Source: Candidatus Syntrophopropionicum ammoniitolerans
GTDB lineage: Bacteria > Bacillota > Desulfotomaculia > Desulfotomaculales > Pelotomaculaceae
Length of the DNA: 52,938 nt
Reading direction: 5' to 3'
NCBI GenBank assembly: GCA_013201395.1
Contig: JABMJD010000011.1
Span: 1 to 52,938 of the forward strand
Shown here: one piece after another, positions 1 to 7,578 of the stretch
How positions within the stretch are numbered: position 1 is the stretch's first letter
Layout of the letters: each line of letters starts with the position of its first letter
Translations under genes and position numbers: made by a program
Notes under the pieces: generated by a model
What the model was told of the DNA's origin: nothing
The model's input: only the letters and a program-made list of their open reading frames with translations
Database searches by the model: none

Positions 1-1878
1 CTTCTAAATACCTTGCGTACCGGTGTAAGCCTGGCCGTAGGAGCCATTCCGGAAGGAATGCCGGCTATTGTTACAGTAGCGTTGGCTTTTGGTGTGCAGC
101 GAATGGCACGGCGCAAGGCTGTCGTCCGCAGGCTATCCGCTGTTGAGGCTTTAGGAAGCACAACAGTTATTTGTTCTGATAAAACCGGTACCCTGACAAA
201 AAATGAAATGACGGTAAAGGAAGTCTATTGCGGTGGACAGCACTACTACATATCTGGTGAAGGCTACCAACCCGAGGGCGGATTTTTACGCTGTGGATAT
301 CCCATTAAACCGAAAGAAGCCTACGACTTGACAAAAACCCTGATCACAGGGGTTTTATGCAATAATGCGGTGTTATACCGTGATAAAAAAGGTTGGCAGG
401 TACAAGGGGATCCCACGGAAGCTGCACTGCTGACGGCAGCCGCCAAGGCCGGGCTGTGGTGGAAAGACGCCAGGGAACAACTATGCCGAGAACGTGAAAT
501 TGCCTTTGATTCCAGCCGGCGAATGATGACAGTTATTTGTAAGAATGGGGGGGATAGTTATACCGCTTACACGAAGGGAGCAACTGGAACACTATTGAAC
601 CATTGCACAAAGATACTGAAAGATGGGATTGAGGTACCGCTGGAACCCTCTGAAAAGAAAAGAATCCTGGCCACGAACAACATTATGGCCAACAAGGCGC
701 TACGTGTGTTGGGGTTAGCCTACAGAAACCTTGAGCAGGGGGAAAAACCGAGCCAGCTCGATTTGGAACACGATCTGGTTTTTGCAGGATTGGCCGGGAT
801 GGTGGATCCTCCCCGCGTAGGTGTTAAAAAGGCCATTCATAAATGCCGTGGGGCAGGAATAAAGGTTATCATGATCACCGGTGATCATAAGAACACAGCC
901 ACAGCTATCGCCCGGGAGCTGGATATTTTACGGGGTGGGGCAGTAATAACCGGCAGGATGCTGGATAATATTTCAGAATACGAACTGCTGGCGGCAGTGG
1001 AAAATATACAGGTGTTCGCCCGGACCTCGCCGGAACAAAAGCTACGCATAGTACGGGCTCTCAAAAAACGGGGCCATATAGTAGCCATGACCGGGGACGG
1101 GGTCAATGACGCCCCGGCAGTCAAAGAAGCTGACATTGGCCTATCTATGGGGCAGGCAGGTACTGATGTGACACGAGAGGTGGCGGGAATCACTCTGGTA
1201 GATGACAATTTCTCTACCATAGTTGCCGGTATTGAGGAAGGACGAACTGTGGGAGAAAACATTGACAAATCCATTCGTTATGTTCTGTCCGGTAATGCTG
1301 GTCAGGTTCTGGCCGTTTTCCTGGCAGCAGTCAGTGGTCTTCCTTCGCCACTTATGCCGGCCCAACTTTTGTGGACAAACCTGGTTACAGAGGGGTTTCC
1401 AGCCATGGCCCTGGCAGCCGATCCCCCCAGCACTGATTGCATGCACCGTCGATCGATGCAGTCCGGCAGAAATGTTTTGAATTCTGGTTCCTCACTGGAA
1501 ATTATCCGCAAAGGTATTTTATCTGGTATCACTACTTTTGGCATTTACGCCGGCGGTCTCAGCACAGGCTGGCTACCGGGGAAAGCCCGGACCATGGCTT
1601 TTGCTCACCTCGTTATGAGCAGGGTATTTAATCTTTTTGACAGCCAGCGGGTTAATCGTAGCAGAGCCGCTACCAAAACAAAAAACCACTTTATTCTGCC
1701 GGCCGCAGGGCTATCTACAGCTATGCTGGCCTTGACCATGTATGTCCCTTGTTTACAGCCTCTTTTTTCAACAGTACCAATGGGGCTTGGGGACTGGGCT
1801 CTAATTGGCGCTACCTCCGGTATTGCCGGCCGGATGGATTCCCTTTTGCGCAGCAACACTGTTATAAATAAACACTAA
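1..1878 (+). CDS. P-type cation-transporting ATPase (Ca2+-type), 3' part
   Basis: C-terminal 625 or so residues of a P-type ATPase; the frame is open from base 1, so the start and first membrane segments lie outside the window. Visible in order: the M4 ion-site motif PEGMP (about residue 18), the phosphorylation motif DKTGTLT with its Asp codon at 178-180, a nucleotide-binding domain, the hinge motif TGDGVNDAP near base 1093, then several hydrophobic C-terminal segments with a [10 protein letters not shown] stretch typical of M6 in calcium-type (P2A) pumps. By family it exports a cation, probably Ca2+ or Mn2+, at the cytoplasmic membrane using ATP. Substrate is inferred; residues of the second ion site were not checked in detail. 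Confidence 0.92.
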   Translation, partial: LLNTLRTGVSLAVGAIPEGMPAIVTVALAFGVQRMARRKAVVRRLSAVEALGSTTVICSDKTGTLTKNEMTVKEVYCGGQHYYISGEGYQPEGGFLRCGYPIKPKEAYDLTKTLITGVLCNNAVLYRDKKGWQVQGDPTEAALLTAAAKAGLWWKDAREQLCREREIAFDSSRRMMTVICKNGGDSYTAYTKGATGTLLNHCTKILKDGIEVPLEPSEKKRILATNNIMANKALRVLGLAYRNLEQGEKPSQLDLEHDLVFAGLAGMVDPPRVGVKKAIHKCRGAGIKVIMITGDHKNTATAIARELDILRGGAVITGRMLDNISEYELLAAVENIQVFARTSPEQKLRIVRALKKRGHIVAMTGDGVNDAPAVKEADIGLSMGQAGTDVTREVAGITLVDDNFSTIVAGIEEGRTVGENIDKSIRYVLSGNAGQVLAVFLAAVSGLPSPLMPAQLLWTNLVTEGFPAMALAADPPSTDCMHRRSMQSGRNVLNSGSSLEIIRKGILSGITTFGIYAGGLSTGWLPGKARTMAFAHLVMSRVFNLFDSQRVNRSRAATKTKNHFILPAAGLSTAMLALTMYVPCLQPLFSTVPMGLGDWALIGATSGIAGRMDSLLRSNTVINKH

Positions 1879-1993
1879 AAAAGGCTAGCCCTTTATATCT
1901 GAACCCATGGATCCAAATTGCAAGTTTTTTATCCACTACCAAACAGTTTCACTGTTTCACACCTATTTTACCTATGTTAATACAAGGTAGCCC

Positions 1994-2161
1994 TTATTCA
2001 ATGAAAAGCCGGGCCACAACAAATGTTGTTGCCGCTAGACAGATACTATAGGCAAAAATTTTTTCCAACTCACTGTCACCATCTTCTAACCAGTTTAGCA
2101 CCTTATCTGCAAAGCTATTACACCATTTGTCTGCCCCTATTCCCTGCCATAGACGCCCCAA
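1994..2161 (-). CDS. Small hypothetical membrane-associated protein (55 aa)
   Basis: A 55-codon frame read from TTG at 2161 to TAA at 1994. The start is supported by a perfect AAGGAGG eight bases upstream. The product has an amphipathic, acidic middle (NWLEDGDSELEK) and a hydrophobic C-terminal stretch (AYSICLAATTFVVARLFIE), consistent with one short membrane-bound helix. It lies between the cation ATPase and the patatin gene, on the opposite strand to both. I do not recognise the family. The ribosome binding site and an uninterrupted frame ending in a hydrophobic helix argue for a real gene, but the length leaves doubt. Confidence 0.5.
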   Translation of the reverse strand: MGRLWQGIGADKWCNSFADKVLNWLEDGDSELEKIFAYSICLAATTFVVARLFIE

Positions 2162-2344
2162 GGTATACCCCTCCTTACCCGCACGTATGTTTGCTTATAT
2201 AGTAGCAGCGAACCTATGTTCCGTCAATGATTCCATTGATAACAAATAATGTAAGTGCTGGGATCCAAGGAAGCTGCCGAAGCCGGTCATTTTTAATTGT
2301 CACCTTTCAGTCACTCCTGTTGTAGCCTATAGGGGGTGATGAAT

Positions 2345-3334
2345 TTGGCAAAACAGGCCAACGCTATATTTGAAGGAGGAGGTATAAAAGCTTTTGGCAT
2401 ACTCGGTGCTTTATATGAAGCCGAAAATAGAGGATACACCTGGGTTAATGTGGCCGGGACATCAGCAGGAGCAATAGTGGCCTCATTCATCGCCGCCGGG
2501 TATACGGCTAAGGAAATAAAAAACCTGGTGTGGGACCTTGACTTCAGTAAATTTAAAGATAAGGATTGGCTGGCCCGAATACCATACCTAGGTCCCCCCT
2601 TGCGGCTCTGGTTTAAAAATGGCCTCTATAAGGCGGCCTTTCTTGAGCATTGGCTCAGAAAGATTCTGGCTAATAAAGGGATCAGTACCTTTGGTGACCT
2701 TGTATTAAAGGATTTTGAAAATGATATTAAATGCCGTTACAAACTGACAGTTATTGCCACAGATGTTTCCCAAAGAAGACTTTTAAGACTCCCCTATGAT
2801 ATTAAGGACTACAATGTTAATCCGGATGAACTTGATGTGGCCACAGCAGTAAGAATGAGCGCCAATCTACCGTTTTTTTACGAGCCTTACACCTTAACAT
2901 ATTTGACAAACGAAAAACTGAGAAGATCTAGTTACATTATTGATGGCGGAGTCCTCAGCAACTTTCCGGTATGGATATTTGATCGGGCTGATACACCAAC
3001 CCGGCCTACCTTTGGTTTTAAAATAATTGAGCCGGACAGTATGAATCCTTTACCTGTTTCTAATCCTTTTGATTTGTTCAAAGCAACCCTGACCACCATG
3101 TTGGAAGCCCATGACAGGCTTTTTGAAACGGATCCCAAGAGCGTGGTCCGGACAATTGCCATTCCCTCTCTGGGGATAAAAACTACTGATTTCGAGATTA
3201 TCAACATGCAGAAAGAAAATCTTTTTCTATCGGGCATGCAGGCGGCTAATAATTTCTTTGCCGGTTGGGACTTTAATGCCTTCAAAGCACTTTTTTTTAA
3301 CCAGGATATAACCCACCCAGCCTCCAAAGGATAG
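2345..3334 (+). CDS. Patatin-like phospholipase family protein
   Basis: About 330 residues with the patatin Ser-Asp dyad: an N-terminal glycine-rich oxyanion loop (FEGGGIKAFG), the nucleophile elbow GTSAG about 25 residues later, and a DGG motif with its Asp codon at 2942. By family it is a lipid acyl hydrolase acting on phospholipids or other acyl esters, cytoplasmic or membrane-associated; no signal peptide is visible. Starts at GTG 2336, ATG 2339 and TTG 2345 are in frame. I chose TTG because the Shine-Dalgarno-like run AGGGGGTGAT then has eight-base spacing, whereas it overlaps the other two. A stand-alone gene; substrate cannot be inferred. Confidence 0.88.
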   Translation: MAKQANAIFEGGGIKAFGILGALYEAENRGYTWVNVAGTSAGAIVASFIAAGYTAKEIKNLVWDLDFSKFKDKDWLARIPYLGPPLRLWFKNGLYKAAFLEHWLRKILANKGISTFGDLVLKDFENDIKCRYKLTVIATDVSQRRLLRLPYDIKDYNVNPDELDVATAVRMSANLPFFYEPYTLTYLTNEKLRRSSYIIDGGVLSNFPVWIFDRADTPTRPTFGFKIIEPDSMNPLPVSNPFDLFKATLTTMLEAHDRLFETDPKSVVRTIAIPSLGIKTTDFEIINMQKENLFLSGMQAANNFFAGWDFNAFKALFFNQDITHPASKG

Positions 3335-3375
3335 ATGATCACTGCTGTCAATAGCCTCATAATCGCCAAAAAGGT

Positions 3376-3404
3376 TTGACTTTCCCCTGGTACAAAGTTA
3401 ATAT
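3376..3404 (+). promoter_or_regulatory. Sigma-A-type promoter of the ACT/DUF711 pair
   Basis: TTGACT at 3376-3381, a 17-base spacer, and TAATAT at 3399-3404. It would start transcription near 3411, 85 bases before the ACT-domain gene, leaving room for the hairpin leader described next. Confidence 0.6.
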
Positions 3405-3411
3405 TATTTCA

Positions 3412-3478
3412 TGATTATTAAAATTCCTCAAAACGTTTTTTCAATAATCAAGCTGCTGGACAGCTTTAATTTTTTTAT
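3412..3478 (+). promoter_or_regulatory. Structured leader with terminator-like hairpin
   Basis: Just downstream of the predicted transcription start, TGATTATT (about 3412) pairs perfectly with AATAATCA (about 3443), and right after it AAGCTG pairs with CAGCTT (3450-3466) followed by TAATTTTTTT. The second hairpin plus U-run looks like an intrinsic terminator and ends two bases before the ribosome binding site of the ACT gene. Either it ends read-through from the patatin gene or it attenuates the ACT/DUF711 operon. No known riboswitch class was recognised. Confidence 0.5.
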
Positions 3479-3495
3479 CGGAGGGACAAACCACC

Positions 3496-3801
3496 ATGCT
3501 CACGAAAACAACAACAAAAAATGGTGAAGGAAACAGAATTATAGTTACTGTTATCGGTCCGGACAAAGTGGGCATTATCGCTACTGTGGCCCAGGTGCTT
3601 GCCGACAATAAAATTAACATACTTGATATTAGCCAGACCATCCTGCAGGAATTCCTGGTAATGGTCATGGTCGCCGATATGGATAAGAGCACCGGCGACA
3701 TGGCTGCCATCAAGGATAAACTGGCGGCAAGGGGCCGGGAAATCGGCGTTAGGATAGACGCCCAACACGAGGACGTCTTTAATTTTATGCACCGGATTTA
3801 G
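3496..3801 (+). CDS. ACT domain-containing protein (UPF0237 type)
   Basis: A 101-residue protein that is essentially one ACT domain: the core begins [21 protein letters not shown] and continues through [12 protein letters not shown], the usual beta-alpha-beta signature of this family. ACT domains bind small ligands, often amino acids, and act as regulatory modules. A stand-alone copy next to a DUF711 gene is a recurrent Gram-positive arrangement whose function is not established. Start ATG 3496 follows GGAGGG with ten-base spacing; the first twelve or so residues (KTTTKNGEG) are polar and lie outside the domain. The gene is 17 bases from the next one and is surely co-transcribed. Confidence 0.88.
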   Translation: MLTKTTTKNGEGNRIIVTVIGPDKVGIIATVAQVLADNKINILDISQTILQEFLVMVMVADMDKSTGDMAAIKDKLAARGREIGVRIDAQHEDVFNFMHRI

Positions 3802-3818
3802 CAGGGAGGATTGCCTAC

Positions 3819-5177
3819 ATGCTCACCTTACAGGAAATTATGGAAACTGTTAATATGGTCCAGGAGGAAAATTTGGATATCCGCACTATCACCATGGGGA
3901 TTAGCCTATGGGACTGTACTGATACCAACCCGCGCATTGCCGCACAAAAAATATACGACAAGATCTGCCGGCTGGCGGGCAGTCTGGTCCAAACGGGAGA
4001 AAACATCGAAAGAGAGTATGGCTTGCCCATTGTGAACAAAAGGATTGCTGTAACACCGATAGCTCTTGTGGCCGGAAGCAGTATGGCGGACAACTTCAAT
4101 GACTTTGCCATTACCCTGGATCGGGCGGCTGCTGCGGTTGGTGTCAATTTCATTGGTGGTTTTTCAGCTCTGGTGCACAAAGGTTTTACCAAGGCTGATC
4201 ACAAGCTGATCGACAGTATCCCGGAGGCTCTGGCCTCCACCACACGGGTTTGCTCATCAGTCAATGTTGCCACTACGAAGGCCGGCATTAATATGGACGC
4301 TGTATACAAAATGGGACAGGCTATAAAAAAGACAGCGGAGGCTACGGCTGAAAATGACGGTCTTGGCTGCGCTAAACTGGTGGTATTCGCCAATGTCCCG
4401 GAAGATAACCCCTTTATGGCCGGAGCTTTTCATGGGATAGGTGAGCCGGAATGTGTGATCAATGTTGGTGTTAGTGGTCCCGGTGTGGTCAAAAAAGCCG
4501 TGGAAACAGTTGGTGATGGCGATTTCGGCATACTGGCTGAAACAATCAAGAAAACAGCCTTTAAGATCACCAGGATGGGCGAACTGGTCGGTCGTACCGC
4601 CGCCGGCAAACTTGGTGTTCCTTTTGGCATTGTTGACCTGTCACTGGCCCCCACCCCCACCATTGGGGATAGTGTGGCCGAAATTCTTGAAGCAATGGGA
4701 CTGGAATGCTGTGGGACACATGGAACCACTGCTGCCCTGGCACTCCTTAACGATGCGGTGAAAAAAGGTGGTTCTATGGCTTCGTCCTATGTGGGTGGGC
4801 TGTCAGGCTCCTTCATCCCGGTAAGCGAAGACACAGGCATGATCAAGGCGGTAGAGGCCGGCGCTCTAACCCTGGACAAGTTGGAAGCCATGACCTGCGT
4901 ATGCTCCGTGGGCCTGGATATGATTGCTGTGCCCGGAGATACCACGGCCGAAACTATTGCTGCTATAATCGCCGATGAGGCGGCCATTGGTATGATTAAT
5001 AAAAAAACCACCGCCGTGCGCATAATACCGGCAATAAATAAACATGTCGGTGATTATGTGGAATATGGTGGCCTGCTTGGACGGGCACCGGTAATTCCTG
5101 TCAAGCCTTTTTCTTCTGCGTCTTTCATCCGCCGGGGTGGCCGCATCCCGGCGCCAATCAGCAGCCTAACCAACTAA
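3819..5177 (+). CDS. PFL family protein (DUF711/UPF0210)
   Basis: 452 residues, the normal length for the DUF711/UPF0210 (PFL) family. Characteristic stretches are the N-terminal TMGISLWDC, the central glycine-rich [12 protein letters not shown] and the C-terminal [14 protein letters not shown]. The family takes its name from a fold related to glycyl radical enzymes, but no glycyl radical motif was noted and its biochemical role is unsettled. It starts with ATG at 3819, preceded by GGGAGG, and forms a two-gene unit with the ACT protein, which may be its ligand-sensing partner (inference). The operon ends at the hairpin at 5205-5253. Confidence 0.9.
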   Translation: MLTLQEIMETVNMVQEENLDIRTITMGISLWDCTDTNPRIAAQKIYDKICRLAGSLVQTGENIEREYGLPIVNKRIAVTPIALVAGSSMADNFNDFAITLDRAAAAVGVNFIGGFSALVHKGFTKADHKLIDSIPEALASTTRVCSSVNVATTKAGINMDAVYKMGQAIKKTAEATAENDGLGCAKLVVFANVPEDNPFMAGAFHGIGEPECVINVGVSGPGVVKKAVETVGDGDFGILAETIKKTAFKITRMGELVGRTAAGKLGVPFGIVDLSLAPTPTIGDSVAEILEAMGLECCGTHGTTAALALLNDAVKKGGSMASSYVGGLSGSFIPVSEDTGMIKAVEAGALTLDKLEAMTCVCSVGLDMIAVPGDTTAETIAAIIADEAAIGMINKKTTAVRIIPAINKHVGDYVEYGGLLGRAPVIPVKPFSSASFIRRGGRIPAPISSLTN

Positions 5178-5204
5178 TTCTAATAGGACAGATTATGAAA
5201 AAGG

Positions 5205-5253
5205 AAAAAGCCTTTTTTGCCACATATTATTATGGACGAAAAAGGCTTTTTTT
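5205..5253. terminator. Bidirectional intrinsic terminator
   Basis: AAAAAGCCTTTTTTG and CGAAAAAGGCTTTTTTT form an A/T-flanked hairpin with U-runs on both strands. It lies between the convergent DUF711 gene and the holin-like gene and can serve both. Confidence 0.8.
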
Positions 5254-5282
5254 AGTGGAAAAATAGCTATGTGAATAATAGA

Positions 5283-5594
5283 TTAATCCTTGATAAAATA
5301 ACTGATCAAAAAACTGATCACTGTGATCAATAAGGCGGCCATAAAAGCCACGCCAAAACCCTGGATATCGAATCCCTTTACAACTGCACTAACCAACCAC
5401 AGCATCAGGGCATTAACAATCAGTGTAAACAAACCCAACGTCAGCATATTGATCGGCAGGGTAATCAGAAGAATTACCGGACGGATCGTGGCGTTGACGA
5501 AACCAAGGAGAACAGAGCCTACTATTGCCGCTAATACAGTCACATTAAACCCTTCGATTATACTGGCTGTAACAATGATTCCTGCTACATTCAA
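5283..5594 (-). CDS. Phage holin family 4 (4-TMS) membrane protein
   Basis: A small integral membrane protein with four hydrophobic segments and the family signature NATIRPVILLITLPINMLTLGLFT, followed by NALMLWLVSAVVKGF. Despite the family name (Mycobacterial 4-TMS phage holin, PF04020-type) these are ordinary chromosomal proteins of unknown function. The conventional start is TTG 5594, which would cut the first membrane helix short. A strong GGGGGGAGG lies at 5630-5638, 35 bases upstream, and the frame stays open through ISHWLIRWILN, which looks like the true N-terminus. The only codons at a suitable distance are ATC 5624 or ATA 5621, so the real start may be non-canonical. Confidence 0.85.
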   Translation of the reverse strand: MNVAGIIVTASIIEGFNVTVLAAIVGSVLLGFVNATIRPVILLITLPINMLTLGLFTLIVNALMLWLVSAVVKGFDIQGFGVAFMAALLITVISFLISYFIKD

Positions 5595-5762
5595 AATCCA
5601 TCTTATTAACCAGTGCGATATGATGGATACCTCCCCCCTTCCAAGATATCTAACCTGGAATCCTATATTATTTTTATTATTAACTTAATCTTAGCGGGGG
5701 ATTGGGTATTTGTAAATATTAATCGCACCTCTTTTTTGCATCTAGCGCCTGTCCGGTTATTC

Positions 5763-6170
5763 TTAATCCTTTGTTACCTTAACCAGGACTTTTCTCTGCC
5801 TTGGGCCATCAAACTCGCAAAAGTAAAGACCCTGCCAGGTACCCAGGACCAGTCTGCCGCCATTAATGAAGACGGCCAGGGAAACACCAACCAGTGAAGA
5901 TTTAATGTGTGCTGCTGAATTTCCTTCTGCATGCCTATAGCCATCTTTTAAGGGCACGACTTTGTCCAGTTCCATAAGTATATCCCGGGCCACGTCAGGA
6001 TCGGCATTCTCATTGATCGTCAACCCGGCAGTGGTGTGCAGGGTGAATAACCTCACCGTACCTTCCCCGACACCACTTGCCGCTACAATATTTTCTACCC
6101 TGGACGTGATATCAAGTAACTGCATTCTTGCCGTGGTGTTAATATCCAGGGTAGAAATCTTCGATTTCAT
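5763..6170 (-). CDS. Secondary thiamine-phosphate synthase family protein (YjbQ/UPF0047)
   Basis: About 135 residues of the YjbQ/UPF0047 family. Recognisable blocks are FTLHTTAGLTINENADPDV, the DGYRHAEGNSAAHIKSSL stretch with conserved His residues likely binding a metal, and GTWQGLYFCEFDGPR near the C-terminus. The E. coli homologue has weak thiamine-phosphate synthase activity; the physiological role is unclear. I chose ATG 6170 over GTG 6176 because AAGGAGG is then seven bases upstream rather than one. It follows hydE by about 60 bases with no terminator seen, so it may ride on the maturase transcript. Confidence 0.9.
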   Translation of the reverse strand: MKSKISTLDINTTARMQLLDITSRVENIVAASGVGEGTVRLFTLHTTAGLTINENADPDVARDILMELDKVVPLKDGYRHAEGNSAAHIKSSLVGVSLAVFINGGRLVLGTWQGLYFCEFDGPRQRKVLVKVTKD

Positions 6171-6229
6171 TTTCACCCCTCCTTATAAGTGATAGTTCGG
6201 CATAACCCCTTCTCTTGGAATTGTGATAA

Positions 6230-7273
6230 TTAATTTTTTCTGTTTGTGTAATGAAGAGGATCTCCCCATTGCCACAAACCAGGTGTAAAGCCACAGGCAG
6301 TGATTTCTTCGATCAGAGTTTCCGCCTTTTTGTAATTTTTATTTTCATATAAATAATAGTAATCTCTGGTATCCTCAGGGGTAAGAACCGGCATTACTAT
6401 GTTAGCCCCCGCCTGCAACCCCATTTTCAGTCCGTCCGGGTTAATACTTTGCAGGGCGGTAGATGCTACTATATTAATATCATGCATCAAAAGCCGGGAT
6501 AAAGCCAGCATCTTTAGGGTCGTAGTATAGGGGTCAAGTTGTGTGTCCAAAACCTTTGACAACGGGGCCCCATGATGGGGGATATAGGGGCCCATACCCA
6601 GCATATCTACATCCTCATCCTGAAAAAAAACTAGATCCTGATATAGATGTTCGGCTGTTTGGCCTGGTAAGCCAATCATTACACCTGTCCCAGTCTGGTA
6701 ACCGATATCCTTTAAGGCTCGTAGACATTCCAAACGGGACTCTAGATGCTGTGCCGGGGGATGAATGCGTTCAAAGAGTGTCGGATCAGAGCTTTCTATC
6801 CGCAGCAGGTAGCGGTGGGCCCCCGCATCCCAGAGCTTTTTGTACTGCTGATAACTTAACTCACCCACACTGAGGGTGATACCCAAACCCCTGGCCTTTT
6901 CATCCCTCCCCATGCTCAGTCTTTTAATCTCCGCCACAATTTCCGCTAACAGGTCGATATCTGCTGTATTATTACTCTCACCCGACTGCAAGCAGATGGA
7001 ATGGTAACCTTTTTCAAAGGCCAGCATGGCCATTTGTATAATACTTTTTTTATCCAGACGGTAACGCTGCAAATTATGGTTATCCTTCCTTATGCCGCAA
7101 TATAGGCAATTGCAACTACAAAAGTTACTGAATTCAATCAGCCCACGTAAATACACCTTATCGCCAACGTTTTCTTTGCGGCATTCCTCTGCCATTTGGA
7201 TTAGGTCCAGGAGATAATGGGGGTTATCGCCGGCTAAGATATCTATAATATTACTTGCAGAAAGCTTTATCAC
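6230..7273 (-). CDS. hydE: [FeFe] hydrogenase H-cluster radical SAM maturase HydE
   Basis: 347 residues of the radical SAM superfamily with the cluster motif CxxxCxxC in FCSCNCLYCG (about residues 52-59) and biotin-synthase-like features further on. HydE acts with HydG and HydF to build the 2Fe subcluster of [FeFe] hydrogenase; current models have it process the Fe(CO)2(CN)-cysteine synthon made by HydG. GTG 7273 is preferred because it overlaps the stop of the preceding 97-residue gene as GTGA, giving translational coupling, and an AGAGGTG sits just upstream; an in-frame GTG at 7282 is the alternative. It is the last maturation gene of the cluster. Confidence 0.95.
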   Translation of the reverse strand: MIKLSASNIIDILAGDNPHYLLDLIQMAEECRKENVGDKVYLRGLIEFSNFCSCNCLYCGIRKDNHNLQRYRLDKKSIIQMAMLAFEKGYHSICLQSGESNNTADIDLLAEIVAEIKRLSMGRDEKARGLGITLSVGELSYQQYKKLWDAGAHRYLLRIESSDPTLFERIHPPAQHLESRLECLRALKDIGYQTGTGVMIGLPGQTAEHLYQDLVFFQDEDVDMLGMGPYIPHHGAPLSKVLDTQLDPYTTTLKMLALSRLLMHDINIVASTALQSINPDGLKMGLQAGANIVMPVLTPEDTRDYYYLYENKNYKKAETLIEEITACGFTPGLWQWGDPLHYTNRKN

Positions 7274-7563
7274 TGGAAACACCTCTTCAAGGCAGCAATC
7301 AATACCCCCAGTTCTTGTTCATCCAAGCCCTCGTGATGGTCAATATATATGCCATAGTCCCCATTTAGCCTTATTTTTTTTGCATTCATACAAATTTCAT
7401 CACTGTTACCGAAAAGGTATGACCATCTATGTCCATAAATCCTCACCCAGCGCAACCTTAACCCAGGGTAGGAATCCAATATCTCCCTGTTGCAGATTTT
7501 TGCCAGTTCCTCACCGCTACCACAATGACAGCTATTTGCAATGTTTCTTATTTTACAGCTCAT
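7270..7563 (-). CDS. Hypothetical 97-aa protein between hydG and hydE
   Basis: A 97-residue protein encoded between hydG (ends 7579) and hydE, with a four-base overlap into hydE. I do not recognise the family. It begins with a cysteine/histidine cluster (MSCKIRNIANSCHCGSGEE), has an aromatic/Arg-rich centre (LRLRWVRIYGHRWSYLFG) and a C-terminal helix ending RCFQ; six cysteines in all, no membrane segment, no signal peptide. The position inside a dedicated maturation operon and the tight coupling suggest a role in H-cluster assembly, perhaps metal or cluster binding, but this is inference from context only. Coding is supported by the overlap and by the short 15-base gap after hydG. Confidence 0.75.
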   Translation of the reverse strand: MSCKIRNIANSCHCGSGEELAKICNREILDSYPGLRLRWVRIYGHRWSYLFGNSDEICMNAKKIRLNGDYGIYIDHHEGLDEQELGVLIAALKRCFQ

Positions 7564-7578
7564 ACCTGCGCCCCTTTT

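Noticed and set aside
885..1274. Long minus-strand ORF opposite the P-type ATPase.
   Set aside because: It is an antisense shadow of a clearly conserved coding sequence, low-complexity in Ser/Arg/Pro and without a family match.
5283..5594. Prophage lysis gene, because of the holin family name.
   Set aside because: No other phage gene is nearby; members of this four-helix family are usually chromosomal proteins unrelated to lysis.
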